DNA of 64,000 nucleotides from Candidatus Omnitrophota bacterium (GCA_040755155.1 JBFMBP010000082.1:26595-90594); one strand, 5' to 3'. Counted from the stretch's first letter, positions 43,784 to 52,578 are shown. Translations and numbers: made by a program. Notes: generated from the sequence alone by a model not told the origin.

Positions 43784-45487
43784 CTACTTTTGCAGAATGG
43801 CTTCCGCCAGTTTTTTGCGTAATTCCAAAAGTTGCATTGGGTTTTGATTCCAGGTCCCCCATGTCGGAACTGCTTGGGTTACGATCTGTTGCACAAGTTC
43901 CTGCTTTCCCTGCCGATCCAGGATCTGAAAATATTCATAATCCTCCATACCGTCGCGCAGATTTTTGAGCCGGATGCTGGCGACGGGGCCGTCGACTCCC
44001 GCATCGACGCCGGGATAAAACAGAAAGCCGTCGCCGTTCCAACGGATGCGGAATCCAGGATCGTCCCAGGGATCGCGATCCGGGCTGCCCCAATACACTG
44101 TAGACCAATACAATAATCCGGTGACGCCATAGCGCCGGTTCAGCCAGGGCGCAATGCGATAACTTAGCGCGGGAAAATCCAATTGCCAGTAGGGAGGATT
44201 ATCATTCTTCACATTCTCATAGCTGGGATGATAGGAAGGCGCGGATTGTACCAGCGCGGAATAACTCCAGACCTCGTCGCCCTGCGACTGCACGCGACGA
44301 ACGCTGCTTTCATCGATGAAAGCGAACAACGGGCACCAAATGTCGATGGAACCATCCAACGCGCCCCATTGCGGATTCTGCGCGTAGGGCTGCTCTACCA
44401 CCAGACGCCGGATGCCGGGATTAGCCTCTTTCACCAACGCCCCCAATTGGCGCACTTGTTCATAGGCTTCGGAGGTGTTGGGCTCATCCAACATATATAA
44501 ATAGGCGCCGCGTTCCCAGCCTTTCTTTTGCAGATAGGCAAACCAGGAACGGTAATACTGAATCGCCTTGCTGCGATTTTCCCCTAGGATATCGCGAAAG
44601 GGCGCGCGCGGGATTTCGAGATTAGTAAGATGATAGCGATGAACGAACTCGGCAATCTGCCGGTCGTTTTCATCCTCCATTACGATTGATCCATCCTCTG
44701 CCGTTCGGGGAAAGTAGCGCGATGGCAAGGGGGGATTGAGCCGATGTTCGGCCATCAAGGCAATATAACGGTCTTCCAGTTGTTGATAACGTTCGGAATT
44801 GCGTTCGATTTTGTAATAACCAGCGATTCCCGAAAATCCCCCAAAATGGTTTTCATGCGAGGGACCGTCCGGCAAAGCGAAATCCCAGACATGCAGGCGC
44901 ACAGGAATCGCCGCTTTTGCGTTGCGGGCGGTAACGCGCATCTCGCCTTCATAAATTCCCGCCGGGCATTGCGCAGGAACGCGCACATCCACCCACAATC
45001 GTTGATGCTGATCTTGCCAAACATCGAAACCGGCGGCGCCGAATCGGCTGCCTTGCATTTTATTTTCCCGCCAACGCGCGCAATGGAAAGATTCGCCGGT
45101 ATAGGGATCGTAAAATGGCGCCAGCGGATCGGGAATCCATCCCGGCGGCAATACGGCGCGGGGAGACGAATAACGAACCGGTACATCGATTTCGCGGAAC
45201 AAGGACATTTCGGCCAAAGGAATTTCGCCGCTTTCGGTATTTTTCAGGGTTGTGATTTCCACGTTGAGATTTTCCAGATTCCCGCCCCGCGCCGTTACGG
45301 CCACCTGGAAGGATTCTATCTCGTTTTTGGCGCTGAAAATTTCGACGGCGTCATCGCCATGAAACTCGCCAACGGGACCGATGCGAACCGTGGAAGGTGC
45401 GGATTTCAATTCGATCTGCGCATCGCTCCACGATAGAGCTGGGACGAATATCAAAATAAACAAGAGTGATTTCCATATCTGATCCAT
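43784..45487 (-). CDS. Secreted DUF4091 (glycoside-hydrolase-like) protein
   Basis: 567 aa with signal peptide (SLLFILIFVPALSWSDA). The N-terminal beta-sandwich (about 25-210: EIFSAKNEIESFQVAV, CPAGIYEGEMRVTARN) is followed by a TIM-barrel-like catalytic region with YLYMLDEPNTSEAYEQV (acidic pair) and the DUF4091 end ASIRLKNLRDGMEDYEYF, in which the D-G-x-E-D-Y-E-Y string is diagnostic. The family contains polysaccharide-degrading enzymes; the substrate is undefined. GAAAGG precedes the ATG. Convergent with the FliM-like gene. Confidence 0.88.
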   Translation of the reverse strand: MDQIWKSLLFILIFVPALSWSDAQIELKSAPSTVRIGPVGEFHGDDAVEIFSAKNEIESFQVAVTARGGNLENLNVEITTLKNTESGEIPLAEMSLFREIDVPVRYSSPRAVLPPGWIPDPLAPFYDPYTGESFHCARWRENKMQGSRFGAAGFDVWQDQHQRLWVDVRVPAQCPAGIYEGEMRVTARNAKAAIPVRLHVWDFALPDGPSHENHFGGFSGIAGYYKIERNSERYQQLEDRYIALMAEHRLNPPLPSRYFPRTAEDGSIVMEDENDRQIAEFVHRYHLTNLEIPRAPFRDILGENRSKAIQYYRSWFAYLQKKGWERGAYLYMLDEPNTSEAYEQVRQLGALVKEANPGIRRLVVEQPYAQNPQWGALDGSIDIWCPLFAFIDESSVRRVQSQGDEVWSYSALVQSAPSYHPSYENVKNDNPPYWQLDFPALSYRIAPWLNRRYGVTGLLYWSTVYWGSPDRDPWDDPGFRIRWNGDGFLFYPGVDAGVDGPVASIRLKNLRDGMEDYEYFQILDRQGKQELVQQIVTQAVPTWGTWNQNPMQLLELRKKLAEAILQK

Positions 45488-45621
45488 TGATGCGATATCC
45501 TTTCATGAACGAGATTTCGAATTGAATGTATGGGTAGATCAATTTGAGCGCTTGGAGTCTACATTTTATCAATCCAATCGTTTATACAAAAGTCGTGGAT
45601 TTATAAAAATTATTATAATTC

Positions 45622-46104
45622 TCACTGCCCATGCGGACCAGCCGGTTCGGGCGGCGAGGCGACGCCTTTGCTCTTCCAGCGTGCGACGAAAAACGTTAGC
45701 GGTTCGCCGGAATTGTTCACTAAGCCGTGCATAGCCCACGGTTCCACGTAGAGCACGTCTCCCTTCTTAGCGGGAAATTCTTTTCCGTTCAAATGCCACA
45801 TTCCCGAACCTTCCGTTAGGACGAGAAATTCCTCTTCCTCGTGCCGATGCGCTGGATGCAGAGATTGATGGGGCTTGATGACGGCGAAGGCGGCGAGCAC
45901 TTTTTCGGCGCCGAAGCTGTCGCCCTCGAAGAAATAGCGCATCTCGCCCCAATCGCCGGTATTGGAACCGGCCTCTTCCCAAGAAACGACTTTGGATCGA
46001 AGAATTTCCTGTTGCGACTTCTCGCCATAAGCCTTTCCCCAAAAGAAGGAGCCGAGGGCGATTAATAATGTAAATGCAAGATAAATGGATAGCGATTTTT
46101 TCAT
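45622..46104 (-). CDS. Exported cupin-domain protein
   Basis: 160 aa with signal anchor or signal peptide (SIYLAFTLLIALGSFFWG). A single cupin_2 barrel: motif 1 HPAHRHEEEEFLVLTEG (HxH..E metal ligands) and motif 2 KKGDVLYVEPWAMHGLVNNS (third His). Probably a metal-binding sugar-modifying or sensing protein; the activity cannot be assigned. GAGG 9 bp before the ATG. Confidence 0.85.
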   Translation of the reverse strand: MKKSLSIYLAFTLLIALGSFFWGKAYGEKSQQEILRSKVVSWEEAGSNTGDWGEMRYFFEGDSFGAEKVLAAFAVIKPHQSLHPAHRHEEEEFLVLTEGSGMWHLNGKEFPAKKGDVLYVEPWAMHGLVNNSGEPLTFFVARWKSKGVASPPEPAGPHGQ

Positions 46105-46148
46105 AGCTTTACCTCAATTGTAAACTTACATTCTTATGTTAGCGATAA

Positions 46149-46184
46149 TGGTGGGCTACGCTTCGCTTTGAGCCTACCCTACGA
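46149..46184 (+). repeat. Dispersed hairpin repeat A
   Basis: ATGGTGGGCTACGCTTCG and CTTTGAGCCTACCCTACG. GTGGGCT pairs with AGCCTAC (one wobble) around a GCTTCGC centre. Same family as 49452 and 56613, and a weaker copy at 601. Confidence 0.8.
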
Positions 46185-46204
46185 TTTAGAGCGTACGGGC
46201 GGCG

Positions 46205-46540
46205 TCAATGTCTATCATACAAAACTCTTCCTTCCTTTATGGCGCGCGCCGCGACGTTGTTCATGGAATTCATCCGGCTTTCCAGTTCCGTTTGAGTAAA
46301 GAGAAGAATATCCACGGGCAGCATGAATTTCCCTAATGCTTTCCAAATCCGCGCCATTTCTTTGCGGCGGATTCGCTCCGGTCCAAAAGGCTTGGAATCG
46401 ACAATTAAAAAGTCAACATCGGAATCCGGATTGGAAACTCCTTTCGCATGGGAACCGAAAAGAATAATTTTTTCGGGTTGGATCACCTTCACAATAACAT
46501 CAACCATATGCGATAAGGTAACGTCAGAAATATTGCTCAT
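46205..46540 (-). CDS. MNT-type nucleotidyltransferase domain protein
   Basis: 111 aa, minimal nucleotidyltransferase fold: ILFGSHAKGVSNPDSDVDFL carries G-S-x10-D-x-D, the metal/NTP site, with a third acidic residue in MLPVDILLF. Such proteins usually pair with a HEPN protein as a toxin-antitoxin (MntA AMPylates HepT). No HEPN gene lies on either side, so it is an orphan or acts alone. Confidence 0.88.
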   Translation of the reverse strand: MSNISDVTLSHMVDVIVKVIQPEKIILFGSHAKGVSNPDSDVDFLIVDSKPFGPERIRRKEMARIWKALGKFMLPVDILLFTQTELESRMNSMNNVAARAIKEGRVLYDRH

Positions 46541-46578
46541 GATCCATCCTACTTTTCGACTTCACTCATCATTCATCA

Positions 46579-48075
46579 TTATTGTATGAACAAATCTTCC
46601 ACCTTTACGATTTTCGCTTTCTCCGCTGCGATCTTCAATGGATATTTCATAATCTCTTTGTCTTCATTATATATTTCTTCCGATTTAGGCGCGTCGTATT
46701 TGATGGGGGATTCAGCGTTGGAGACCAATTGTTTTTTTAATTCTTCGGCGTTGTTGGTGATGATGGCGATTTTTATATTTTTATATTGCAGATGCTTCTT
46801 GATGGCTTGGTTGACGTCCTTCAATGTAAGTTCGTCCATCATTTGGCGGAATTTTTCCAGATGGCTGCCGTTGAGGCAATAGAAGCGGTCGTCGATGGAG
46901 TAGCCTAGGCGCGAGTCCGTATCAGGCGCGTAATGCAGGGCGTATTTCTTCAGGAAGTTGCGCGTAAGTTCGAATTGCTCCTTGGTCAGACCATTGTCGA
47001 CTAGCTTTTGCAGCTCGCGGATAGCGGCGCGCAGGACGAAATGCCTGGTTTCGTTGGGAACGGGGCGAATCCAGATTTCGAAAATTTGCTGGCGGCGCGC
47101 TACGTTGACCGGCGGCATTTGCACCTGGCCGCCGGAGGGGAAATTCTCGATATAACTGTAATCGCCGTAATTGAGGCCGCGGGCGGCGCGGATGACCTGG
47201 AAGAGGTGGGAACTGGAATTGCGGTGCTCTCCCATCCACGAATTGGCGAGCGCCAGGGCGTACCATTCTTTTGTGCCGCGCAGAATATCGATGGGAAAGC
47301 CGAGAGAAATGGCCGTCGCCTTAGCGTCTTTTTCGACGATGGTTACGTTCAAGCCGTCGATCGGTTCGAATTCCGGCTTTGCGACGGCTTTCGGTTCTCC
47401 TTGCGGCAGCGCTTGCAAATCTTTTTGTAAGCGCGTCAGAAATTCCGGCGTGAAGCCGCCGCCGAGGCCGATGACGCAGTGGTTCTTCGTATAATGCCGT
47501 GCGTAGAATTGCTTGACGTCGTCTAACGTAACGCTTTTAAGTCCGCTGATCGTCGTCATGCGGTAAGGCGTTTCCTTGAATATTTCATTGTATAAAACGG
47601 CTTTGCCCAGTTCTTCGTCGCTGGAATATTTCAATATGGTTTGCAGATAATTGAGCGCGCGGTCTTTGATGCGTGCGAAATCTTCTTCTTTAAAAGCGGG
47701 GCGCAGCAGGCCATCGAGGAAAAGGGGATAATACTCCTCCAGGTTGTCTTTGTGCACGCGGCCGCGATAAATCGTCATTTCCATAGATTGATCGGCGGAG
47801 TATGCCGCAGCCAGAGGATATAGCTTTTCCAGAATAGTCTCGTAACTGTTGTTCGTCGTCGATCCTTCGGAAAGCATATCCGCCGTGAGCCAGGCCAGAC
47901 CTTCCTTGCCGGCGGGATCGTCTTGCGATCCGGTTTTGAACCAAAGCCGGATGGAGATAGTGGGATCGTCTTTGACCGGCAATAGAACCGGCGAGTTGTC
48001 ATCTTTGCTTAACGCGTTCATATTCAACGTCATGATTAAAAAGATTCCCAAGCCGAAGCGAAAGGTTGCATTCAT
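46579..48075 (-). CDS. M16 family peptidase-like subunit, catalytically degenerate
   Basis: 498 aa with signal peptide. Two M16 domains are visible (LPVKDDPTISIRLWFKTGSQDDPAGKEGLAWLTADMLSEGS, quoted in part, then FLTRLQKDLQALP and the C-terminal half), but the zinc motif HxxEH is replaced by LAWLTADM, so it lacks the metal site. This is the regulatory partner seen in alpha/beta M16 pairs. Its ATG overlaps the stop of the upstream active M16 gene (ATGA), implying translational coupling and an equimolar complex. Confidence 0.88.
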   Translation of the reverse strand: MNATFRFGLGIFLIMTLNMNALSKDDNSPVLLPVKDDPTISIRLWFKTGSQDDPAGKEGLAWLTADMLSEGSTTNNSYETILEKLYPLAAAYSADQSMEMTIYRGRVHKDNLEEYYPLFLDGLLRPAFKEEDFARIKDRALNYLQTILKYSSDEELGKAVLYNEIFKETPYRMTTISGLKSVTLDDVKQFYARHYTKNHCVIGLGGGFTPEFLTRLQKDLQALPQGEPKAVAKPEFEPIDGLNVTIVEKDAKATAISLGFPIDILRGTKEWYALALANSWMGEHRNSSSHLFQVIRAARGLNYGDYSYIENFPSGGQVQMPPVNVARRQQIFEIWIRPVPNETRHFVLRAAIRELQKLVDNGLTKEQFELTRNFLKKYALHYAPDTDSRLGYSIDDRFYCLNGSHLEKFRQMMDELTLKDVNQAIKKHLQYKNIKIAIITNNAEELKKQLVSNAESPIKYDAPKSEEIYNEDKEIMKYPLKIAAEKAKIVKVEDLFIQ

Positions 48076-49406
48076 TTTTCTTCTCCCTTGACGAGGACGA
48101 CGTTTCTTTTTTCCGGCGAAAAGTAATAGCGGGCGGCGTTTTGGATGTCCTGGGGCGTTATGGCGCCGTAAGCGGCGTATACCTCGTCCACTACGCCGAT
48201 GCCCCCGGTGAGGGTGATGAAGCGGGGCATGAAGCCTGCGACGTTGTCGGACGTGTCGAGATTCATGAGGAAGGAATATTTTTTGCGCTTCTTCAAATCG
48301 TTGAGCCGCGTTTCGTCCACAAGCGCGTCTTGGGACTTTTTCAAGGCGTCGTAGATTTCATTCTTCACGAAGTCGATGTCTTTCTCCTCTTTAATCATTG
48401 TATAAATGCCTAAAAGAAACGGATCGCGTGTGAAAGCGAATTGGGCTTCGATCATCTGCACTTTCTGCTCGTTGAGAACCAGTTTCTTGTAAATATCGCT
48501 GGTTTCGCCGAAAGCCAGTTCCTCCAGCAGCGAGACGGCGATGACATTTTTGTTTTTCACGTCGAAAGCGTCGCCTTTGTAAGCGACGATCAGCAAAGGC
48601 AGCGTTTTTCCGGGATAGGAAACCTCAGCAATTCTCTCTTTGATTTGAGGCGGTTCAGGCTTGATCTGCGGCGCAACGTAGCCCGGCTTCCAGGAAGCGT
48701 AATATTTCTTGATGAGATCGAGGGTTTTATCTTTTCGAATGTCGCCTACTACCAGTATGACGATGTTTTCGGGGCGGTAGTAGCGTTTGAAAAAAGATTG
48801 GCTGTATTCATACATATTCGGCATATCTTTGATGTCTTTTTCGAAGCCGATGACGGTGTGTTTGTAAGTATGTACGTCGAAGGCCATATCCTGCAATTTT
48901 TCCAGGCCGACGAACCAGGGGCTGGTGCGTCCTTTCTGGAATTCGCCATAGACGGCCCCAGATTCCGTTTGGAAGGCTTTTTCATCGTAATGCAAATTTT
49001 GAAAGCGGTCCGCTTCCAATTCGACGACGCGCTCCAAGTCTTCGCTGGCAAAGTTAATGTGGTAGACGGTGAGGTCGTCGTCGGTATAGGCGTTGGCGTC
49101 GGCGCCGAGTCCGGTCATGATCTCGTCGTAGACGGGGCCGGGATATTTATCCGTGCCGCGAAACATCATGTGTTCGAAGAAATGGGCGAAGCCCGATTTG
49201 CCCGGCTCCCATTCGTCGCGGCTGCCAGTGCGCACGACGGAATAGTACGAAGCCAAACCGGGGCTTTCCATGGGGATGAGAATGACGGAGAGGCCGTTAT
49301 CCAATTTGGTTGTGGAATACTCGTAAGGAAAGATTTTAGGCGTTTGGGCTAATGAGAATTGCGCCGCCAGCATCATGATTAATCCTGCGTAAATGGTTTT
49401 GGACAT
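48072..49406 (-). CDS. M16 family zinc metallopeptidase (active subunit)
   Basis: 444 aa, exported (signal peptide ending near FSLAQ). Inverted zinc motif HFFEH at residues 75-79 with the distal Glu in GAVYGEFQ, and the conserved R/Y pair of the C-domain (LLEELAFGETSDIYKKLV). A pitrilysin-type oligopeptidase of the periplasm or outer membrane. GGAG 8 bp before the ATG. It forms a two-gene operon with the degenerate subunit. Confidence 0.93.
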   Translation of the reverse strand: MSKTIYAGLIMMLAAQFSLAQTPKIFPYEYSTTKLDNGLSVILIPMESPGLASYYSVVRTGSRDEWEPGKSGFAHFFEHMMFRGTDKYPGPVYDEIMTGLGADANAYTDDDLTVYHINFASEDLERVVELEADRFQNLHYDEKAFQTESGAVYGEFQKGRTSPWFVGLEKLQDMAFDVHTYKHTVIGFEKDIKDMPNMYEYSQSFFKRYYRPENIVILVVGDIRKDKTLDLIKKYYASWKPGYVAPQIKPEPPQIKERIAEVSYPGKTLPLLIVAYKGDAFDVKNKNVIAVSLLEELAFGETSDIYKKLVLNEQKVQMIEAQFAFTRDPFLLGIYTMIKEEKDIDFVKNEIYDALKKSQDALVDETRLNDLKKRKKYSFLMNLDTSDNVAGFMPRFITLTGGIGVVDEVYAAYGAITPQDIQNAARYYFSPEKRNVVLVKGEEK

Positions 49407-49451
49407 AGTGGTCTCCTATCATGATTCAATCGCCGATTCGTTAAAACAACA

Positions 49452-49487
49452 GTGGTGGGCTGCGCTCCGCTTTGAGCCCACCCTACG
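49452..49487 (+). repeat. Dispersed hairpin repeat A
   Basis: GTGGTGGGCTGCGCTCCGC and TTTGAGCCCACCCTACG. GTGGGCT/AGCCCAC arms are a perfect 7-bp pair. It sits in the divergent space between the M16 pair and the hydrolase gene. Confidence 0.85.
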
Positions 49488-49585
49488 GATGCGATTATGG
49501 ACCTAAGCCATATTAATTCGGGTGAGAAAATGATACAACGGCGTTGGGATTGGATGAGGTTGAACGATGAGGAGGGATATATCTC

Positions 49586-50725
49586 ATGATAAGAATAATT
49601 GCGAAATGGTTGGCAACGGCGTTGGCGGTTTTTCTTGCTCAACCGATGTGGAGCGAAGAAGCGAGCAAGGACGTACAGTCTGAAAAAGAAATTCCCGCCG
49701 CCATCGCGCTGTTTTTCAATCCGCCGCCGGAATACGCCCATGATTTGGGGAATTATAAATCGCCGCTGAATTTTTACGATGGAACGCCGGTGAAAACGCG
49801 TGAGGATTGGCGGCGGCGGCGCGAGGAGATTTTAAACACATGGCATGGGATCATGGGCGCATGGCCGCCGTTGATCGAGAAGCCTAAGATTGAATATTTG
49901 GCCAAAGAACGGCGGGAGAATTTCGTGCAGCATAAAATTCGCTTGGAAGTCGCTCCCGGTCCGGCGATGTTCGATAGTTACTTATTGATTCCTGACGGCC
50001 AGGGGCCGTTTCCGGCGGCGCTGGTTCTTTTTTACGAAGCGGATACCGCCATAGGAAAGGGCAGGGAAGGGCGCGATTTCGCCTATCAATTGGCCAAGCG
50101 CGGCTTTGTGGCGCTTTCGACGGGAACGCCTGCTTCGTTCTATTATCCCAACGAGGAAAAAGCGGAGCTGCAACCGCTGTCGGCGATGGCCTATGCGGCG
50201 GCCAACGCTTATAACGCTCTCGCCAATCTGCCCGAAGTCGATCCTAAGCGCGTCGGCGTATTGGGCCATTCCTACGGCGGCAAATGGGCCATGTTCGCTT
50301 CCTGCTTCTACGAGAAATTCGCCTGCGCCGCTTGGTCGGACGGCGGAGTCGTCTTCGACGAAGCGCGGCCCAACGTGAATTATTGGGAACCGTGGTATCT
50401 GGGCTATGATGCGGGACATAAACGCAAGGCGGGTATTCCAACGAATGAGAATCCTCGGACGGGAGCCTATAAACGTATGGTGGAAGAAGGGCATGATCTC
50501 GTCGAATTGCACGCCCTGATGGCGCCGAGGCCGTTTCTGGTTTCGGGGGGATCGGAAGATCGTCCGGAGCGCTGGAAGGCGTTAAATCACGCCGTCGCCG
50601 TCAATGAATTTCTAGGCTATAAAAACCGAGTAGCCATGACCAACCGCGAAGGACATTCGCCAACGCCGGAATCGAACGAGCAGATGTATACATTCTTGGA
50701 ATATTTTTTGAAAAATGAAAATTAA
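49586..50725 (+). CDS. Exported alpha/beta hydrolase (CE15/dienelactone-hydrolase-like)
   Basis: 379 aa with signal peptide (KWLATALAVFLAQPMWS). The nucleophile elbow is GVLGHSYGGKW (G-H-S-Y-G-G). The acid is probably the Asp in VSGGSEDRPERW and the His that in TNREGHSPTPESN. The N-terminal lead (DWRRRREEILNTWHGIMGAWP) is typical of large secreted esterases/acyl-hydrolases near glucuronoyl esterases and acetyl xylan esterases. A carbohydrate ester substrate is inferred from the sulfatase/DUF1080 setting, not shown. GGAGGG precedes the ATG by 9 bp. Confidence 0.85.
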   Translation: MIRIIAKWLATALAVFLAQPMWSEEASKDVQSEKEIPAAIALFFNPPPEYAHDLGNYKSPLNFYDGTPVKTREDWRRRREEILNTWHGIMGAWPPLIEKPKIEYLAKERRENFVQHKIRLEVAPGPAMFDSYLLIPDGQGPFPAALVLFYEADTAIGKGREGRDFAYQLAKRGFVALSTGTPASFYYPNEEKAELQPLSAMAYAAANAYNALANLPEVDPKRVGVLGHSYGGKWAMFASCFYEKFACAAWSDGGVVFDEARPNVNYWEPWYLGYDAGHKRKAGIPTNENPRTGAYKRMVEEGHDLVELHALMAPRPFLVSGGSEDRPERWKALNHAVAVNEFLGYKNRVAMTNREGHSPTPESNEQMYTFLEYFLKNEN

Positions 50726-50727
50726 AT

Positions 50728-50806
50728 CGTAGGATGGATCGCTCCGCTTGACCCATCAATTGTTATCCGTAAAAAAAACGATGGGTCGAAAAACGTGACC
50801 CATCAT
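50728..50806 (+). repeat. Repeat A-like double element with GACCCAT hairpin
   Basis: CGTAGGATGGATCGCTCCGC, CTTGACCCATCAA, and then an ATGGGTC/GACCCAT hairpin at 50781-50803. It resembles repeat A in layout (GTAGG end, GCTCCGCTTG centre) with different arm sequence. Located just past the hydrolase stop. Confidence 0.55.
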
Positions 50807-50902
50807 TCGCTGCTTAGACGATTACTGAAGGAAATACTCCTCGCAGCGCAAACCACTTCGCAGGCAACCTGAGTTTTTTTCAAAAAAATATTGATTATGA
50901 GG

Positions 50903-50931
50903 TTGACAAAGCGTAAATTTGATTATATTAT
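50903..50931 (+). promoter_or_regulatory. Sigma70-type promoter of AT-rich island 1
   Basis: Perfect TTGACA (50903-50908), 17-bp spacer AAGCGTAAATTTGATTA, TATTAT (50926-50931). The same arrangement, with a similar spacer, occurs at 59142-59170. The last T of the -10 is the first base of the 9-bp repeat array, so transcription should start within the array. Confidence 0.8.
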
Positions 50932-50975
50932 ATCGCACATATCGCACATATCGCACATATCGCACATATCGCACA
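50931..50975 (+). repeat. Tandem 9-mer TATCGCACA, 5 perfect copies
   Basis: Five uninterrupted identical units. The same unit occurs 8 times at 59170-59241 in the same position relative to a matching promoter. Unit length 9 and lack of spacers exclude CRISPR. It could be iterated protein-binding sites or a variable 5' UTR. Confidence 0.95.
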
Positions 50976-51005
50976 TAACATTATAATCAGAAGGGGACGA
51001 TTATA

Positions 51006-51207
51006 ATGGAATAAGTAGATTCAAAATTGTTGGTTCAATATTTTGTATGAAGGGGGTGATTGTTTTCAATAAGTTAAATAAACCTTCACAGTCTACCACT
51101 TATTAGGGAGATATCCTCCGCAGATGTCGCGATAGCGGCAGTTGTGGAGTGGTAAAATGAATTCAAGGTGACAATTAACAAGATAATATCCATTGATTAG
51201 GAGGATA
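51006..51207 (+). promoter_or_regulatory. Structured 5' leader with tiny ORFs ahead of the 51211 gene
   Basis: After the array come AAGGGG with ATG-GAA-TAA (51006-51014) and a 19-codon ORF (51047-51106: MKGVIVFNKLNKPSQSTTY). Next is a bulged hairpin: CTCCGCA (51116-51122) with TGTGGAG (51143-51149), enclosing GTCGC-GATA-GCGGC. The segment TATCCTCC (51112-51119) is also a perfect 8-nt complement of GGAGGATA (51200-51207), the Shine-Dalgarno region of the next gene. The two pairings use the same bases and exclude each other, as in an attenuator-like switch. This is read from sequence only. Confidence 0.45.
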
Positions 51208-51210
51208 ATG

Positions 51211-51663
51211 ATGGTAAAAAAAATTCCTTTAATTCTATTAACGATTATCGTTTTGGCGAGTTCGATAATCTTGAATACGGAATATTTATGGTCGGCTTGT
51301 TATGCCATTCGATCTTTTACCTATTGGGATTATACAGGCGCCGAAATATGTGGGACTTACCCAAATGGTACGCCTGATCAAAGTCATTATTGCGCTTCTT
51401 ATGGCACCCAATTGGCTTGTTCAAAAATATTCGGAACTTCTATGGTAGGAGGGCGAGAAGGGGCGAAAGATGAAACAAGAGCAATTAATTTTGTGGTTTT
51501 TAGGGGTTGTACATATAGTGGAAATTACACTCAACCTTGCGCTGAACCGAGTACTCATTATGCTATATGCAATTCTGGAGAATATGCCTATAATGATTCG
51601 GGGACTCTCCATTATCCGGTGTTAGACGATACAAAACCTCATTGTTTAGTGCCCAATCAATAA
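51211..51663 (+). CDS. Small secreted Cys-rich protein, unknown
   Basis: 150 aa from ATG 51211, 6 bp past AGGAGG (51199-51204); the ATG at 51208 is too close. Signal peptide VKKIPLILLTIIVLASSIIL, then a compact mature domain of about 125 residues with eight Cys (for example YWDYTGAEICGTYPNG, HYCASYGTQLACSKIF, FVVFRGCTYSGNYTQPCAEP), rich in Tyr/Gly/Thr. Probably disulfide-bonded and extracytoplasmic. No family recognised. AT-rich compared with the rest of the window. First gene of island 1; the next begins 21 bp later. Confidence 0.7.
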   Translation: MVKKIPLILLTIIVLASSIILNTEYLWSACYAIRSFTYWDYTGAEICGTYPNGTPDQSHYCASYGTQLACSKIFGTSMVGGREGAKDETRAINFVVFRGCTYSGNYTQPCAEPSTHYAICNSGEYAYNDSGTLHYPVLDDTKPHCLVPNQ

Positions 51664-51684
51664 AAAAAGAAGGAGGATATTATC

Positions 51685-52578
51685 ATGAGAATCAATGATC
51701 GTTCGCGATTTATTACAAATAGGGTAATCGTTTGGGTTGCTTTTTTTCTAATCGGGGTAAATTCGATTTCATATCCCGCGGAACAGGATTCTATTTTGCA
51801 GGGTTTAAAAAACTACATGGAATCGTATAACCGATTCTCCATCTTGGCTCTTACCTATCAACATATTGTAGAAAAACCGACTCATTCAAAAGAAGAAGCC
51901 ACTAAAATGGCTTACCAGAAGATTCGTTCCAGTACGAAACTGCTCTTTGGCAAGGAATATACGCCTGATTTGGAAGGATCGATTCAAGAGTATATAAAAA
52001 CTATCGATTTTGACGGCATGGTGAAAGAAAACATGCTAGGATCAACAAGATTGCCAGAAACGATTCAAGTCATATTTAGCCATAATGATTTTGAACATAT
52101 AGTAGTTAGTTCCGATGGTTCTTTGATGTACAATCAAAAGTACGATCATAATCAAAAGAAGCGGTTTGAATGCAATCCAACTGTATCCAAAAACAACCAA
52201 TTCGTTGAAAAATCACTTATCAATAAAGATAATCCCAAAGCGGCTATTTGGTTTTTGTTTCGGTGGAGCGATATTATCAGTTCAGAAGGACTGATGACGA
52301 CAGAACAGCTCAACGATAATACATTCCGTGTAACAAAACAGGAAAAAAATACTCAATATGTTCTTGAAGTGCAAAAAAAGGAGGATTGTTTTATACCTTT
52401 GAAATTTGTCGCGGATGTAAATGATTCCCACACCGAGACAACGTATTATAAGGATTATGCGAATCAAAAGGGGGTCTTAACACCTTCTTTCATTGTTATT
52501 GATATTGTCCCAAAAGAGAATGCTACTGATCTTATGGGATTCCTTGGGACGACGCGGCTAATTTATAAATTAGAATAG
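51685..52578 (+). CDS. Exported protein of unknown function, 297 aa
   Basis: Signal peptide (NRVIVWVAFFLIGVNSISYPA) followed by an alpha/beta mature region: helical FSILALTYQHIVEKPTHSKE at the start, then strands such as IQVIFSHNDFEHIVVSSDGS, QYVLEVQKKEDCFIPLKFVAD and TPSFIVIDIVPKE. The strand pattern of the second half faintly recalls LolA/outer-membrane lipoprotein-sorting folds, but I cannot support the assignment. GGAGGATATTATC precedes the ATG. Cotranscribed with the 51211 gene; a strong terminator follows. Confidence 0.65.
   Translation: MRINDRSRFITNRVIVWVAFFLIGVNSISYPAEQDSILQGLKNYMESYNRFSILALTYQHIVEKPTHSKEEATKMAYQKIRSSTKLLFGKEYTPDLEGSIQEYIKTIDFDGMVKENMLGSTRLPETIQVIFSHNDFEHIVVSSDGSLMYNQKYDHNQKKRFECNPTVSKNNQFVEKSLINKDNPKAAIWFLFRWSDIISSEGLMTTEQLNDNTFRVTKQEKNTQYVLEVQKKEDCFIPLKFVADVNDSHTETTYYKDYANQKGVLTPSFIVIDIVPKENATDLMGFLGTTRLIYKLE

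Noticed and set aside
50931-50975. CRISPR array
   Set aside because: Units are 9 bp with no spacers, and no cas genes are present.
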